Positions 1 through 12,166 of a stretch of DNA of 60,000 nucleotides are shown here, piece by piece. The DNA lies in the NCBI GenBank assembly GCA_914767715.1, contig OU612075.1, positions 2,296,001 through 2,356,000 of the forward strand. The letters are read 5' to 3'. The translations under genes and the position numbers were made by a program. Each line of letters begins with the position of its first letter. Positions within the stretch are counted from its first letter, which is position 1. This DNA is from Membranipora membranacea. Lineage: Eukaryota; Bryozoa; Gymnolaemata; Cheilostomatida; Membraniporidae. The notes below the pieces were generated by a model. That model was not told the origin of the DNA, did no database searches, and worked only from the letters and a program-made list of their open reading frames with translations.

Positions 1-80
1 GCTCGCACAACCAAGAGCTCGCGGGTTAGCATCAAAGACTCTGACGAGGGAGGCCGAGGTTCAAGTCCCGTTGGTGGCAG
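1..80 (+). repeat. tRNA-like fragment, intron 7 of TRIM A (partial)
   Basis: Same element as at 29040-29150, with GGTTCAAGTCC at 58-68. The T-arm stem is weakened by substitutions (CCGAGG..CCCGTT), consistent with a decaying copy. Confidence 0.35.
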
Positions 81-616
81 AATTTTTGATGTTTTTTTTT
101 CTCAGCTCTACCATGGGAATGACTGCATATTTCGAGATCGAGCCAAGAGGTGACAACTCAGCTCGATCTAGTCCGACCTCGAAACTCATATGGAAACATG
201 GTGATTGGGCATGATGTATTGACATTGGATTGTGTAATAGCAATGATGCTATCATTGATTTCCAGTGCACAGTCTCGGTTTTTTGTTGATAACTAGATCA
301 AACTCGATCAGATTTTGGGTTTGAAAATTGCTCATTTTTCAGCATCCTGTTATCAATTTTATGTTGTTTTCTCTCTAAAATAAATATAGGTGTACATTAA
401 TATTTGACTGAATCAATTTTCAAACTCATACTCAAGATCCAGACAAAATTCAACGAGTTATCAATAAAAACCTGGGATGTGGACGCAAGTCAATGACAAC
501 TCCTTAGACTTAATAATAAACTTGGAAGGACACCTTATGGAGCATGGGGATAAATTATGAGTGACTTTACGACATTGAATTGTGTAGTAAAGTTGGTGTT
601 ATCATAAAATTGCAGT

Positions 617-619
<3 letters not shown>

Positions 620-654
<35 letters not shown>

Positions 655-768
655 TGTATATATATATATATATATATATACTGTATATATACATATATAC
701 ACTGTATATATATATATATATATATATATACTGTATATATACACTGTATATATATATATATACTGTGT
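620..768. repeat. (TA)n microsatellite, intron 7 of TRIM A
   Basis: Long TA runs broken by repeated ACTGTATA words. The orthologous places in copies C and E are much shorter, so the tract is length-variable. Confidence 0.95.
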
Positions 769-810
769 ATGATTATAAGGTCTATTTTTAGATCTAGATA
801 TGCAGTTAAC

Positions 811-3800
811 CTGTGTTTATGTCGTGTAGGGAGAGCTTAGTCTGTTTGCTTTTGCCATATTTACAAACAAGCGCGAGCTTTTTGTTTAATTTTGTAATGA
901 CAGGCGGTGCAGCAGTCTCATCAGACCTCCATTCTACAGCTCCAGATGTTAGATTAAATTTGTAAAGATGTGGCTGGGTCAGACGGTTTGTTACTAAGAT
1001 TGAGTCACCATCTGAGAAACATAATGACACGTTTGTTGCACCAATTAAATCACACTTGACACTGTGTGTTGTTTTCCCAGTCAGACTGTAGATGATAAAT
1101 CTTTTTCCGGTTCTGTCAGCGATAACAAGCTGATTATTGACGATGGTGAGAGCTCGGCCCAAATAGTAAGAGGTACATCTATCTTCATGATTCCAGGTGT
1201 GCAGCTGTGTACCATTCAGATCATATACATGAACTAAATGAGGCTGGCCTTTCACCAGTATGTACAGTCTGTCCTCATGAGCGATGATGCCAGTCGGATA
1301 TTCTGGTAATTTGATGAATGACTCAGTAACATGTCCATCTCTATCGATTCTGTCGACATCATTCTTTCTTTTCCCTACATATGTGCAGCCTTTATAATGG
1401 CAAACTCTTACTGGCCGGACAACTGCAACTTGTTTGACCAGCTGAAGGGATGTTGGAGATGGTGGTTGCTCGTTATCTGCTGATCCACCTGGAGGCTTGA
1501 TAATGATGTCATTAGCAGCTTCAATCTTCATCTCAATATCTCTGAACTCTGTCGCTAATAAACAAACAAAGATTTTTATCAAAGAAAATTACAAATCTTA
1601 TTACGTTGCTGTATAGAAAAAAATATATTCAACACTGTGATCAGTCTCATGTTGTAGTATTTCATGGCTATTGACAAGTGGCAGATTTTCACACTATACT
1701 TATTATTGAATCAGTGAACACAAATTAGTTTATGAAGGATTCTGACTATTTTAACACCGGTTCATACCCTCTGTGAACAGGCCAAATAAGGTTTGCATAC
1801 ACAGGACTGTCAAACTTGATTTCAGACATAGCATGACAAATAGATGGGTATATCAGACTCCAATGGCTATGAATTCTCTAACCTTACCCGTTCTGACAAA
1901 CGATTGCTGCCCCTGGATTGTTATTCCAGGACACTTTTGTCTCATAAATGCATCCATTCGCTTTAAAAATGATTCTCTTGCATTTAGAACATCAACCTGA
2001 AATTGTAAAAAAAACATACTTGATCGGTAGGTGATTGCAATGGTTAATCATGTTTTTGGTATAATTGATCAGCAAACTGCTCAAATTTTGGTTAGACGCC
2101 ACCATAATAATCAAAATATTATAATACGGAAAAGAATTTATGATGATATTAACTCTACAGATGCTGAAAAAAAGTAGCATGTCCGCAAAGACATGACAAA
2201 ATATGTTTGTCATAACCGAAATGTGCATAATATATCTTTGTTCTTCTTGCTAAACTTTATTGGCAATCCTTTTTTTAAAATATTTATTGACAAGAATCTT
2301 CATCATTTAAATGATGATTGTTGTCAATTTAAAAATTATTTTAGGAAATGGTCACTAAAACAATGAGTGGTTGACCATTGTCATTGAGGGGTACCTGCTC
2401 AGTCATACCTCTAGTTGTCTACTCATACAAAAAATAGGCTGTGCAACTTAGATAAGCATTGCAAAGAAGGGGTACAAAGTGACTTTAACCTCCAACTGGC
2501 CAGTTCATTGGCAATATGAACATAAACACAGTTCCAATGATTATGAATTTAAAGAGCTTTAAATACAATGAAAATAAAAAGATATGACAAACTTTAAATT
2601 CTAGTAACTTACCACATGTCTCTGTGAGATATCCTGTCTCAGACTCATCAGAGACTCGTGTAGTTCTGATAGTTTAGTTCCTGCCTTCTCTTTGTACTCA
2701 GAGAGCTGTTCTTTACCTTGACCTCTTGACCTTCTTTGTTCATCCTCTAGTGCTGCATATTTGGCATTTATCTCCCTCAGCTACAATCACCAGAAATACT
2801 ACTGCTGAGCAATTCAACATTTATATGGGCTTCGAACCTCCAACCGCAAACTTGGAGTATTCTAAAACCCAAACCCAGGATATTGGATAATGGTTGAAGG
2901 CTGTAAGCCTTCTACTATTTGAAATAAACTTCTACAGGCTGAACTCTGCTACCTGTGAGCCAGGGAGAAAGATTGCAGTAAACGGCCGTGTAATTTATAT
3001 GATCCCAACACGAGTACATATCTGAGAACCCTCTACGGGGAAGGTTTGCAAGGAGTGGGAGTAATGCTTAAGAAAATGTTTGAAAATTGTGCAGTCACTG
3101 ATAGATTTAGGTTTTGTGACTCAAATGTTTTGATAGTTGAAGTGTAGAAAAGAATACCTGCTCATCTCTAGCCGCATGAAGAGTAGAGATTGATTGCTCT
3201 GTCTCTATATCCCACCGACTCAAACTCAAAGTTGTCTCCTTGACGATGGCAGAAAACTCATCAAACCGATCCTCTACTTCCTGTTTAAGTGGCTCCAGAT
3301 ACTGAGTGAACTCCTTCTCCAACTCAATCAGGGCCATCAGGTTGTGAGGTCTACCTGTGAACGACAAACTTGTTGTTTCGATTTATTCATTTGTGGATCT
3401 CAGCTGTACTGCTGTAACTGATAAAATGACGGAAAAATCCAAGTCAATCTCGCGTCAGTAGGTTTCAGCAGGCCGTGAGTTGTTACATTCGTATGAACGT
3501 GCCGAGTCAAAGTATTAGAATAGGGATAGTCGACAATCTTTACATATTATGATGGTTACTTGGGCTTACCATTCTCACAGTTACCAGATGATGATATACA
3601 GAGAGGACACAGTATTTTCCAGCATGTTTTACATCCGATGGTAACAGGCTCTGATTTGTGATGCTCACAGTAGCGCAGCTCTTCAGAGAGAGCGGACTCT
3701 TTGTAAGCCTTAATAGATATCATCCTATGACCTTCGTTAAGGACTTCATGCATCTAAAATTAAGTTGAAATAAAGATTAAATTTTCGCCCACAGCAAAAT

Positions 3801-6800
3801 AGTCAGACTTAACTTGCATGAATCTATCCTTATCCCTGCTGTGAGCCATGGCTACAAGATGCGATTTTAATATCAATCTGTGGACACTAGTGTTTGACCA
3901 GTGGATTGTGACGACTGATTAGTTGTGTTGATGGCCATACGGTGTGGTTGGTGATGTTTTGTATTCCTAAACCACCAGATGTGTTTTCAATGCGTAAGAA
4001 AATTGTTTTAATTTTTTATCAAAGTAGTGCCTTTGTCTAATCAATCACAGCCACAAGTTGGAACCAGAGCGGTTATGTTGCCTCAGGCTTTTCCGTACTA
4101 ATTGCTGCATTGTCACAGTGGTGTGACAAGTCATTGCATATTTCTCCCTATTATATCACCGACAATAACTCACTGGAACCGGAACCGGAATCATTAAACA
4201 GGCCCGTAGTTCTAGGGGAGGCAGGAAGGCATTGCCTCCCCTAGAAAGCTAAATATAATGGCCTAAAAACACTATAATTGAATAATCCATATCAGAATAT
4301 GCTCCACCGTGATTTCCATTGCTTATTGTAAACCTTCAATTGCTTGGGGAGGAGCTTACAGCACCATTCCTGGTGATGCTTCAGACTCGCCTCGGACTTT
4401 TGCCTCCCCTGCCAATTTTTCTAAACTACGGCCCTGGTCAACTCAACTGACCTCCTCATGCACAGCGCAGTATTTCCTTTTACATTCAGTACAGAATACT
4501 TTAGCTGTCTGACTCAGCACTCCTGCCTTCTTACAAGGATCACAGATAGAATCATCTCCCACTAAAGCAGTTGGTAGCTCATCTATAGACAGCTTATACT
4601 GTGTTCTTGTAAAGTAGAAATCAACAAGGTGCATTATGGTAGCAGCACAAACAAGCTCTTAATGTAGGTAAACTGTTTCATGTTCAGATAAACCTGTCCT
4701 ACTCTGAGCAGACTATAAGCTAGTGATGACAAAGTCTCGGTCCCAGTCTCAGTCTCATGAGACTTGCCCACTCGAGACAGACACTGTTGATAAATGTTGA
4801 GACTTGTTCATCATAAACAATGTTTTTGTCACAGTTTTTTTCCACGGTTTTTTGTTTTTTTTAAACCAAAAATTAAAAAAAGCCGTGGCCAATGCCAATA
4901 AAGTAGCAGTTTTCAATTTTATCGGCATCGATATATGTCTCGGTCTGGTATCGGTCTCGAATTTTGTTGCTGTCTTGGTCTCACCCTGTCTCGCCAAAAT
5001 CTGACAATTCGTCATCACTACTATAAGCAGTCCACAAGTATAAAAGCACTGACAGCAATATTTTCCCTATCTTCCGAGAATACAAAATGTTTTATCAGTC
5101 CAGAAGCCACCAGACTCTAGCATTCAGTTCAATAATTCCTTTGGATGGACAATCTGTTTGTGTAGTGTACATGAATGGGCTTAGCTGTGTTCAAAACCAC
5201 AAAATTTACACCTCTCAGTGGTCACAGTTGTGAGCTGGGGCCCCTTTTAGGGACCGAAATTGATAACATAAGAAAACTTTCAAATACAATGGGAAATCCT
5301 AGTGATCACGTGAGAAAACCTCTATTATTGCAATAGAAAACCAAGGTCACATGGTATTGTTTACATAACAATGTGTTAGAAAATGGAGGCATGTGTGCTG
5401 CATTGGTATGAGGACAGCAATGAAACTGTAACTCCTGTCACCCAGAGAAGATGGACTACTATAGTAGAATGTGCAAGGCACTGGCAAGAGGTTGAGGATC
5501 ATAAATATAAGGATCTGGCAGCTCAAATATTACAAAACATTGACTATAGAGAAGATATTGTCTGTCACAAAAAATGTGTTGATCGCTTTTGTAACAAATA
5601 AGTTCTGAGTAGAGCTCAGAAAAGGAAAGCTGATGAAGATAGCCAGGTAAGTGACTATGAAACAACTAAGGAGTAAAATGATTGCCTAATTAAAGGGAGG
5701 AACCGCATGTTTATCACTCCTTGCTAAATCTACTGTTTGTTTTGATCGATTTGATGAAGAAAAGAAATCCTCATGTCTTATCTATGGTGCTGTGTGTTTG
5801 AATTTTGTTTCTACATCTGTCATAAGCAAAGTACTTTTCCTATATCTATGAGAGAGTTTGATGAAGCAAGGGGCAATTAATATGAATGTATCTTTCACTG
5901 TTCACACCACATTTGTGTAGTGAATCACCCTCACCGGTAAGAATCTTATTGTTCACTGTGCTGGTGGATGTTTGGTAGCTATTTAATTGGATGATGAATT
6001 TTTTCTGTAGGCCCCTGCTAAGAAGACCACGCGTGCTTCAGCTGGTATCCCTGACAAAGGTGTGGTGTTACCTCAGATTTGTGTGATTTGTAAGCAGAAG
6101 GACAAGTGGGTGATGGGTAAGCGTGATCACCTTGCAAAGGCAGAAACAAAAGATGGAGGTAAGCCGGGAAGCAGACTTTAGTAGCAAATATGTTTTCAAT
6201 ACATGTTGAGTTAAGATTAAATGTATTATGTGTTTATGTTAGGAGCGCACTAACTAAACAGCAGCAACATTTTTCTCTCGAATATCAAACAATTGAATCA
6301 AAGACATATCCTAAGGTAGCAAACACATATTGTGTTGCAGGTAAATTGAGGGCTTGCGCCACTGCTAAAGCTGATCATCGAATACTAAGACTTATTGGCT
6401 ATACCTCAGACTGTGTTGCTGCTACAGAAACTTTACTAGAAAGACTTATGAGAAGGTCACAGCGTGAGTAAAGTCCTGATGGTTGTTGACACTTGTATTG
6501 GGTGATTGCTTTTTTGATTGTCAAAGAAATAGTTCAATAATTTGAATACCCTAGAAGAGTAAAGCACCATTTCACGCATGCTAGCCAAAATTTCTTGCTA
6601 GCTAAAATTAAATCACCCCAAAACTAGATAAGCTAAGTTGAATTTACTCCTCTAGGGTAACTGCAGGGTATTTCTGTATACTGTTATGTCTATTTCAGCA
6701 TCTATGTATTTTGGTAAGTAAAGACTGCCCGTACGATTTGTGGTGTGGTGATGCCATAGGTCTAAGCTGTTGACACCCCGTTACCAGAAGTGATAATCCT

Positions 6801-9800
6801 CCCCGCTCCAAAGCTTTGCTATCTTATATATGCTTGCTTGTAGTACAAGTAATATGTTCCTCAACAGAATTTTTTTTGTAAGCTTTTAGCTTAGCTGCAA
6901 CATGTGACGTGAGATAGAAACATCTTTAGTATGAAGATAGTTCTACCTTCCGCTGTTGTGTCGAAATCCAGCTAAGCAATTTTTATTGCCACTCATTAAT
7001 CTTAAATTTTTATCATTTATCCAGTGAAACAGCAAAGGATAAAGAATTATACACAAAGACGTACAATGACGTATTTCGACCCAAGATCATCGGCGAAAAA
7101 CTGGTGAAGAATAACAAGATATACAAGATGACCACGCTAGCCAGGATATTCTCACGCCAAGTGAGAAAACATGAGTGCGCTGATGCTGAGGACATACTGT
7201 AAGTTGTGATATGATATGGTTGTTTTTTTTCCCATATATGAGTTGAGCTTAGATAGGCCTTCGCCAACTTAAAATTAACTAACAAGATCTTGACAAGCTA
7301 GACGGACAAGTAGCATTCATTGCCATGGTTGATAAAGTTGGCTGATAAGATGTTGATGCCTCAGGGTTTCTGGGGCCAAAATGTTAATTATGAGCTTTTT
7401 TTTTCAGGCCATCTATGGTGAAGCGGAGACTTCAAAGAGACTACCCCCAGCTCATAATTCACAGTCAGTCTAAGAGGGAGGGAGATATTGTGTTTCACAA
7501 AGGAGCAGTTTGTGGTGATAGTGGTGAGGAATCTGATGACTGCACAGGCACAGAAGATACAGGTGGTTCAACCAGTGAGTCTATCAGTCCCTTATTGATT
7601 GGACGCGGACAGTCATCCACCCCTTTGTCACAAGTCTATGCCACACATCTAATGATCCGCAACTCCATGCATGAACATACAAGGACATACGAGCTCCCAT
7701 GGCCTCTGACATCGTCTCATATAGGCCAAGAGTCCTTTGAACAGTCCGTCCCAGGGGAATTGGTCAGCTTTCTATCTGGCTTGGTACAACTGCAGTCAGG
7801 GCTACCTATTCCACATTCTGATAAAATGAAAGTGATATCACTCTGTCAAGATCTTATGAGCCTTATGACCCAACAGCAATTAGCCTCACCAAAAGCATTG
7901 GCACTAGGTCTCACCATCAAACACATCACGGGATCAAAGGAGGTTATCAATATGCTTCACAAATTTGGACACTGCTCATCATATGACAGTATAAGGAAAT
8001 ATGAAACCTCATTAGCTCATTATTTGATTTCCAACCAGAATTCAATACCAGATCGATTTGCCCATGGGTCCCTTATAACTATGGTGTGGGATAATATAGA
8101 CTTCTTGGAGGAAACTTTATCTGGTCATGGCACAACCCATCACACAAACGGCATACTCATTCAATCTGATCACCATATCCCACAGTCGGTCCCTGGTCCC
8201 CAGTCTTCAAAGCATGGGAGCATCAGATCCATGAAGCCTGCCACTGAGACTATTACTCCATTATCATCGCATCCTCGCTGTAAACCCCTTCATCTTGTTG
8301 GTGTTGCTCTCCCAATCATTGGTGACCTCTCTCACATTGATGTTCTAGAGTTTGTGTTTGCACTTGTTCGATATCAGGAAGAAATCGGTAAGCCAAGTTG
8401 GACCGGATTCAACAAACTAACAAGGACACTGCAGTCATCACCGAACTCAGTTATCAATTATCTCCCTGTTGTTGAGGCACCACCCACTGATTTAGATGTT
8501 GTCAATCATGTGCTTCAGAAAAGCATAGAAATGGCAGATAAGTTTGGTGTTGACACAGCGGTCGTGGTGTTATTCTTTTGGTGTGTACTGCATATTCTCA
8601 TGGCTTGTCACAGTGTACAATCAAATATCATTTTATTAGATAATTTAGTGTTCTTTTTATTTTTGCAGATGTGTGAGCGTAGAGAAAGAAAGGGCAGGAA
8701 AGAAAAAGGAAGTTCTAGGCAATATTATTATTACCTCTAAAAGCATCAAGGTCAATGCATGTTTTCTCATGTAATATGAATATTATTGCGGTCTTTTTTT
8801 GCACAGGTCATATTGTTGTTGTACATTTTTTTCTGTATAAAATGTTTAATTTATACAAGTCTGTGCATTTATTCTTCCTGCTCATTCAGTACATTTTATT
8901 ACCTAGAATGAAGAAAACGATTATACAGGTTTGCACATGTGTATTTGACATAGAAATAATTGTCGTCAATTTGCTTTCTTATGGTCACATTTGCTTATAT
9001 GTTTTATACTGTTGTATATATTTTAATTTATACAGGTTTGGATATGCGTTAGTCAATAGAGAGGATTTTTTTGTGCCTCAGATGTTATTACACATACCAA
9101 GTGCTAATCTGAACAAAAACAAAGGATTTTTATGTCTTTCCATCTTTTTTTTGCCATTGAAGAAAAAGGGGCAACCTGAGAGCTGCAATTTTTGCATATT
9201 TGAGTTTGCAGCAAAATTCTGGTCTAGGTTCATTTGATTCAAGGATTTGTTTGTGCCTCAGAAGTTAATACACACCCCAAACGGACATCTGAACAAAAAA
9301 ATTTTTTTTGCGTTTTTCCGTCTTTTTTTGCCATTATAGAAAATTTGTGTCCTCTGAGAGGTGTAAATTTTGCATATTCAGATTCGCAGCGAAATTCTGG
9401 TCTAGAATCACTTGATTCCAGGTCCATCCAAAGAGGAATTATTGAATGCAATTTTTTGAACAATTATTGCCAAGTAGCTTCTGGACTACATCATTTAACT
9501 TCCCACAATAGATAAGGTCAAACAATAATCATCAAGAGTCTGGGAATTTAGGTGGTTGCAACCTGAAAGAAAATTCTTTAACTCTCATTGTAGGGATTGG
9601 GCTTGCTAGGCTTCGATATAGATTTACTCAGAATTGCATTCCATGATTCAAGTTTTTTCAATGGATTCTCGATATCTCAATCATGAAGGCCACTACATGA
9701 ACTTACTCGCATATGGAGCATTTGACAGACTTCCCGTCTCCTTTCTGATCCTCCAGACATTTGACACAGACTATATGCTGACATGGTAGACTCTTTGGGT

Positions 9801-9876
9801 TCAGTAAGTAGCCTTCTACCTCCAGGCAGGTACTACAGGATATGACAACTCCATCTTCAGGCTGAGCAGTAGCCAT
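811..9876 (-). CDS. TRIM-NHL-like protein, copy A (exons 1-7; last exon outside window)
   Basis: Spliced gene on the minus strand. Coding exons: 9707-9876, 4452-4605, 3570-3753, 3158-3354, 2613-2780, 1888-1996 and 811-1554; exon 8 (final ~46 residues, seen in copies C and E) would lie left of position 1. All junctions are GT-AG and the phases agree with the other copies. Exon 1 starts MATAQPEDG and encodes a C3HC4 RING (CSTC..CQHIVCVKC..CSIC). Exon 2 has a first B-box (CDPC..CTECKRKYCAVH) and exon 3 a second (YCEHH..CKTCWKILCPLC). Exons 4-6 encode a polar helical coiled coil and exon 7 repeats typical of an NHL/YVTN-like beta-propeller. Family knowledge: RING-B-box-coiled-coil proteins are usually cytoplasmic E3 ubiquitin ligases, and the propeller binds RNA or protein. 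Intron 1 is swollen to 5.1 kb by two transposons. The visible exons are open. Substrate and role are unknown. Confidence 0.85.
4721..5020. mobile_element. hAT-type MITE, 300 bp, intron 1 of TRIM A
   Basis: Perfect 10-bp inverted ends TAGTGATGAC and GTCATCACTA, flanked by an 8-bp direct duplication CTATAAGC (4713-4720 and 5021-5028). An 8-bp duplication with TAGTG-like termini is diagnostic of hAT elements. The interior is rich in GTCTCG and TCTCGGTCT words and holds no gene. Confidence 0.85.
5383..8740 (+). pseudogene. Transposon-borne multi-exon gene of unknown family, degraded
   Basis: Likely exons: 5383-5646, 6011-6158, 6341-6463, about 7025-7198, and 7408 to at least 8560. Exon 1 starts MEACVLHWYEDS and has a zinc-ligand-like VCHKKCVDRFCNK; an in-frame TAA at 5599-5601 interrupts it and coding resumes as VLSRAQKRKADEDSQ. 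Exon 2 has QICVICKQKDKW (CxxC) and exon 4 has LYTKTYNDVF and IFSRQVRKHE. The last exon has a long polar stretch and WDNIDFLEETLSGHGTTH. I recall proteins with the pattern DNIDF-EET-SG-GTTH as multicopy uncharacterised proteins in invertebrate genomes, but cannot name the family. The phase between exons 3 and 4 does not join cleanly, and the reading frame after ~8560 turns into hydrophobic, non-conserved-looking sequence. The copy therefore seems inactive and perhaps internally deleted. Its position between inverted ends suggests a transposase or accessory protein. Confidence 0.55.
9059..9424 (+). repeat. ~182-bp tandem direct repeat near the right end of the 4.39 kb element
   Basis: The stretches from about 9059 and 9241 repeat the same order of words: GGATTT.TTTGTGCCTCAGA, CATCTGAACAAAAA or its variant, TCTTTTTTTGCCATT, GTTTGCAGCAAAATTCTGG or a variant, and TCTAG.TCA.TTGATTC. 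Subterminal direct repeats are common transposase-binding regions. That role is inferred. Confidence 0.65.
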
Positions 9877-11178
9877 CTTCTGAATTTTCTCTTTCTAATG
9901 GCTGAACAAAACAGTTGTCTTTGTCAGATCATGCAAAAACTCAGGAGCAGGACATATTTCCGAACATCTCCACAAGCGTCAAAGTATAATTTTGACTGAT
10001 GATAGAGTAAAGAAGCAACTAGAATCTGAACCATTTCCCAATACTTTGATTAAACAGCAATCAATCCTAGGAAGAGGGCAAGGACTTACATTGAAGTGTA
10101 GTGAATCCTTAAATCTCTCCTTCCAATTATTAGGAGTATGAACTTCTATGTCTCTCTATCTTCCAAACACAAATGGACTTCTAAATAAGCTTGACCAACT
10201 GCTGCAATCAGCTCCTTCTCAATATTTAGCAGCAGTTCCAAATATCCTATGAATGTTTTTGACTATCTTGGATGATGTATGCTAGCCACAGCCTAATTCA
10301 ACCAGGAAGCTTTGTCAACTAACCTCAAAATAAATTGATTGATTGATAGCCTTGTGATACTTTTAATGTAGAATGAAACTGCACTGCTTGCCAGTATATG
10401 CGTCTTATTTCTACGGGGAAATCCAATGAGTCATCATGAATAGGTTTGATAATATGAGGTTGATAATAAGGTGCTCGATCGAAGCGTCTTCATAATTTGC
10501 TAGTTGGAGTAAAGCTGGATGTACTTACAAGTCCTGCATATTTTCATACTTGTCGTACTGATGCTGCGGTGCAAAAAGACTGGACTATTAGTTCCAATCT
10601 GTAAGCGATGGAGATAGTAAATTTGCTTCTTGTAGACTTGCATTGCACATTATATAAGTGAGCAGTGCAATAAAAACTAAGCTACCAAATTACCAGCTCT
10701 GCCTAACCATGATCGATCTCTTTTGAAGACGAGCTTTGCTACTTAACCTTCAATTCAGAAGTACCTTGATGAACACCGGCCTTTCTGACAGCTAATTGTG
10801 AAGGGGTCTTAGTTTAAACTGTTTTGTATTCTTTTATAGTGGTTTATGGTTAAAACTTACAGTTACTTTTTTTTTATTTATCACTAATTTCAACATGAAC
10901 TGACCTGAACTTTAATGATTGAGTTTTTGGGGGGATGGTCAAACAAATGAATGGACAAGTTTGTGCATTGTGAGTCTGCAACAACCAGATTACAAAAAAG
11001 TTAATACATATGTACAACAGGAAGTAAACAAGGAATTCAGTAACTTGCTCGTTTCTCGAGTGAGGAAGGGTCGGTAGTAAAGCCAGCCTTGACAAGCGGC
11101 TACAGTAAAACCAAGAACCGTGGCCGCGTGACAAGGATAAAGTAAAGCAGTTCAAATAATAGTTGAGATATTATAAGT
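9877..11178. other. Intergenic, TRIM A start to GY1 poly(A) signal
   Basis: No gene seen. On the minus strand a UTR exon for TRIM A could end at ACTTCAAT|GTAAGT near 10093 and join an acceptor (CATTAG) near 9893. The same arrangement precedes TRIM C near 36487. The promoter itself is not identified. Confidence 0.4.
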
Positions 11179-11314
11179 TTTATTGAATCAAAATTGGAAA
11201 AAATACTGTTTTTTACAAAACATTGAAGAAATTAATTGGATCATCTCTTTGTTGCATAAAACTTATGACTCAGTAGCAATCACCAGATGATGTCAGATTC
11301 CTTTGCGATGGAGT

Positions 11315-12166
11315 TTAATAAAGTCCATCTGAAAAAGAAACAGAATGAAATAACTCAGATTCTCTTGCCATAATGTTAATTTCATTTGTTGGCGGCTTTT
11401 TATTGCATAAAGAACTAGGCAGAGGACATTCAAATAAAAGCTGCAGTTACTAAATGCAAATGAGATGCAAGCTCTGGATAATTGTCATAAGAAGTTGTAA
11501 TACTCCAGGCAGATATACTTACAGCTCTTGCGGTTATATCCGTATCCAGTAGCACGGTGTCCATATCCGTATCCGGTAGCGCGACGTCCATATCCGTATC
11601 CGCGGTTGTAAGCTGGGACGGTACTGGTGACCTCGTAGGAGTGGCTGGCAGACTTGTTTTGACCGTACTTGTTGGTGTACTCAACGCTGTAGCTTCCGCT
11701 GGCAACGACCTTCTTGGCTGGGTAAGCTACACGACGTCCGTATCTGTATCCGCGGTTGTATCCGTTGTATCCACGGTTGTAGAGTCCGTATCCCTTGTTG
11801 TATCCGTTGTTGTATCCGTATCCACGGTTGTAAACTCCGTAGGCAGACTTGGCGACCTCGTAGGAGACGCTGCTGGAGCTGCTGTCGTAACTGTAACATA
11901 AAACCAGTGTAGTCTTTTACCGAACTGAATTGTCATCCCTCAATCAACTTAAATTGTCGCAATACGCGGTCAGCCTAATAGTTTTCAAAAACATATAGAG
12001 TCAAATGCATTATCTTTCTTCATAAATTTGTATGTCTTGTTTTTATTAAAATAATAATAATGATAATAATAACAATACCTTGTTTAATAGAAATCTTTTT
12101 GAGAGTAAAGTAGACTGACCCGGCAGCGATGGCAATGATGGCGGCGAGCGCGATGACACACTTCAT
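11315..12166 (-). CDS. GY1: secreted Gly/Tyr-rich repeat protein, 142 aa
   Basis: Three coding exons on the minus strand: 12120-12166 (MKCVIALAAIIAIAAG, a signal-peptide-like hydrophobic start), 11523-11890 (the mature protein) and 11315-11328 (a 14-nt piece ending YGLY and TAA). The sum, 429 nt, is in frame. The mature part begins at YDSSSSS, then has the conserved block SYEVAKSAYGVYNRGY, YNRGY/YNKGYG repeats, a KKVVASGSYS..EYTNKYG block and a second YNRGYGYGRR repeat region. It is rich in Tyr, Gly, Arg, Lys and Asn with almost no Cys. The first donor reads GTCAGT where the other three copies have GTAAGT, so splicing may be weaker. AATAAA (minus) lies at 11179-11184. I do not recognise the family. 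Secreted structural, adhesive or cationic antimicrobial-type proteins have such composition; none is proven here. Confidence 0.8.

Larger units (their letters stand above)
5097..9487 (+). mobile_element. 4.39 kb DNA-transposon-like insertion in intron 1 of TRIM A
   Basis: Ends are inverted: AGTCCAGAAGC at 5097-5107 and GCTTCTGGACT at 9477-9487. Similarity continues inside (TTCAATAATTCCT.TTGGATGGAC near 5130-5153, reverse complement at 9421-9448). The same intron in TRIM C (around 35880) lacks it and reads straight from TTTTATCA into CATCATTTAACTTCCC, so this is a real empty/filled pair. I cannot define a clean target duplication because a few junction bases differ. The element carries a multi-exon gene on the plus strand, opposite to the host TRIM gene, and a ~182-bp direct repeat near its right end. 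Superfamily not assigned. Confidence 0.75.

Noticed and set aside
580-840. Open frame made of Tyr-Ile repeats
   Set aside because: It is a translation of the (TA)n microsatellite and lies in an intron.
1773-2000. Plus-strand open frame recurring at 30738 and 59522
   Set aside because: It overlaps exon 6 of the minus-strand TRIM genes and is open only as the antisense of that exon.
7013-7285. Minus-strand open frame within the 4.4 kb element
   Set aside because: The plus strand of the same bases encodes LYTKTYNDVF..IFSRQVRKHE, which fits the element gene. The minus frame is its shadow.
5097-9487. Calling the 4.4 kb element CACTA, Kolobok or hAT
   Set aside because: The termini do not match a signature I can name and no clean target duplication is visible, so I left it unclassified.
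8755-9515. Open frames rich in Phe and Cys in the right part of the 4.4 kb element
   Set aside because: They fall in T-rich DNA and in the 182-bp direct repeat, do not join the upstream gene by plausible splice sites, and look non-coding.
11557-11901. Val/Ser-rich plus-strand frames antisense to GY1, with similar frames at 38101-38481, 24928-25281 and 53704-54078
   Set aside because: These are antisense shadows of the GY repeat, with low complexity and no start or splice context of their own.
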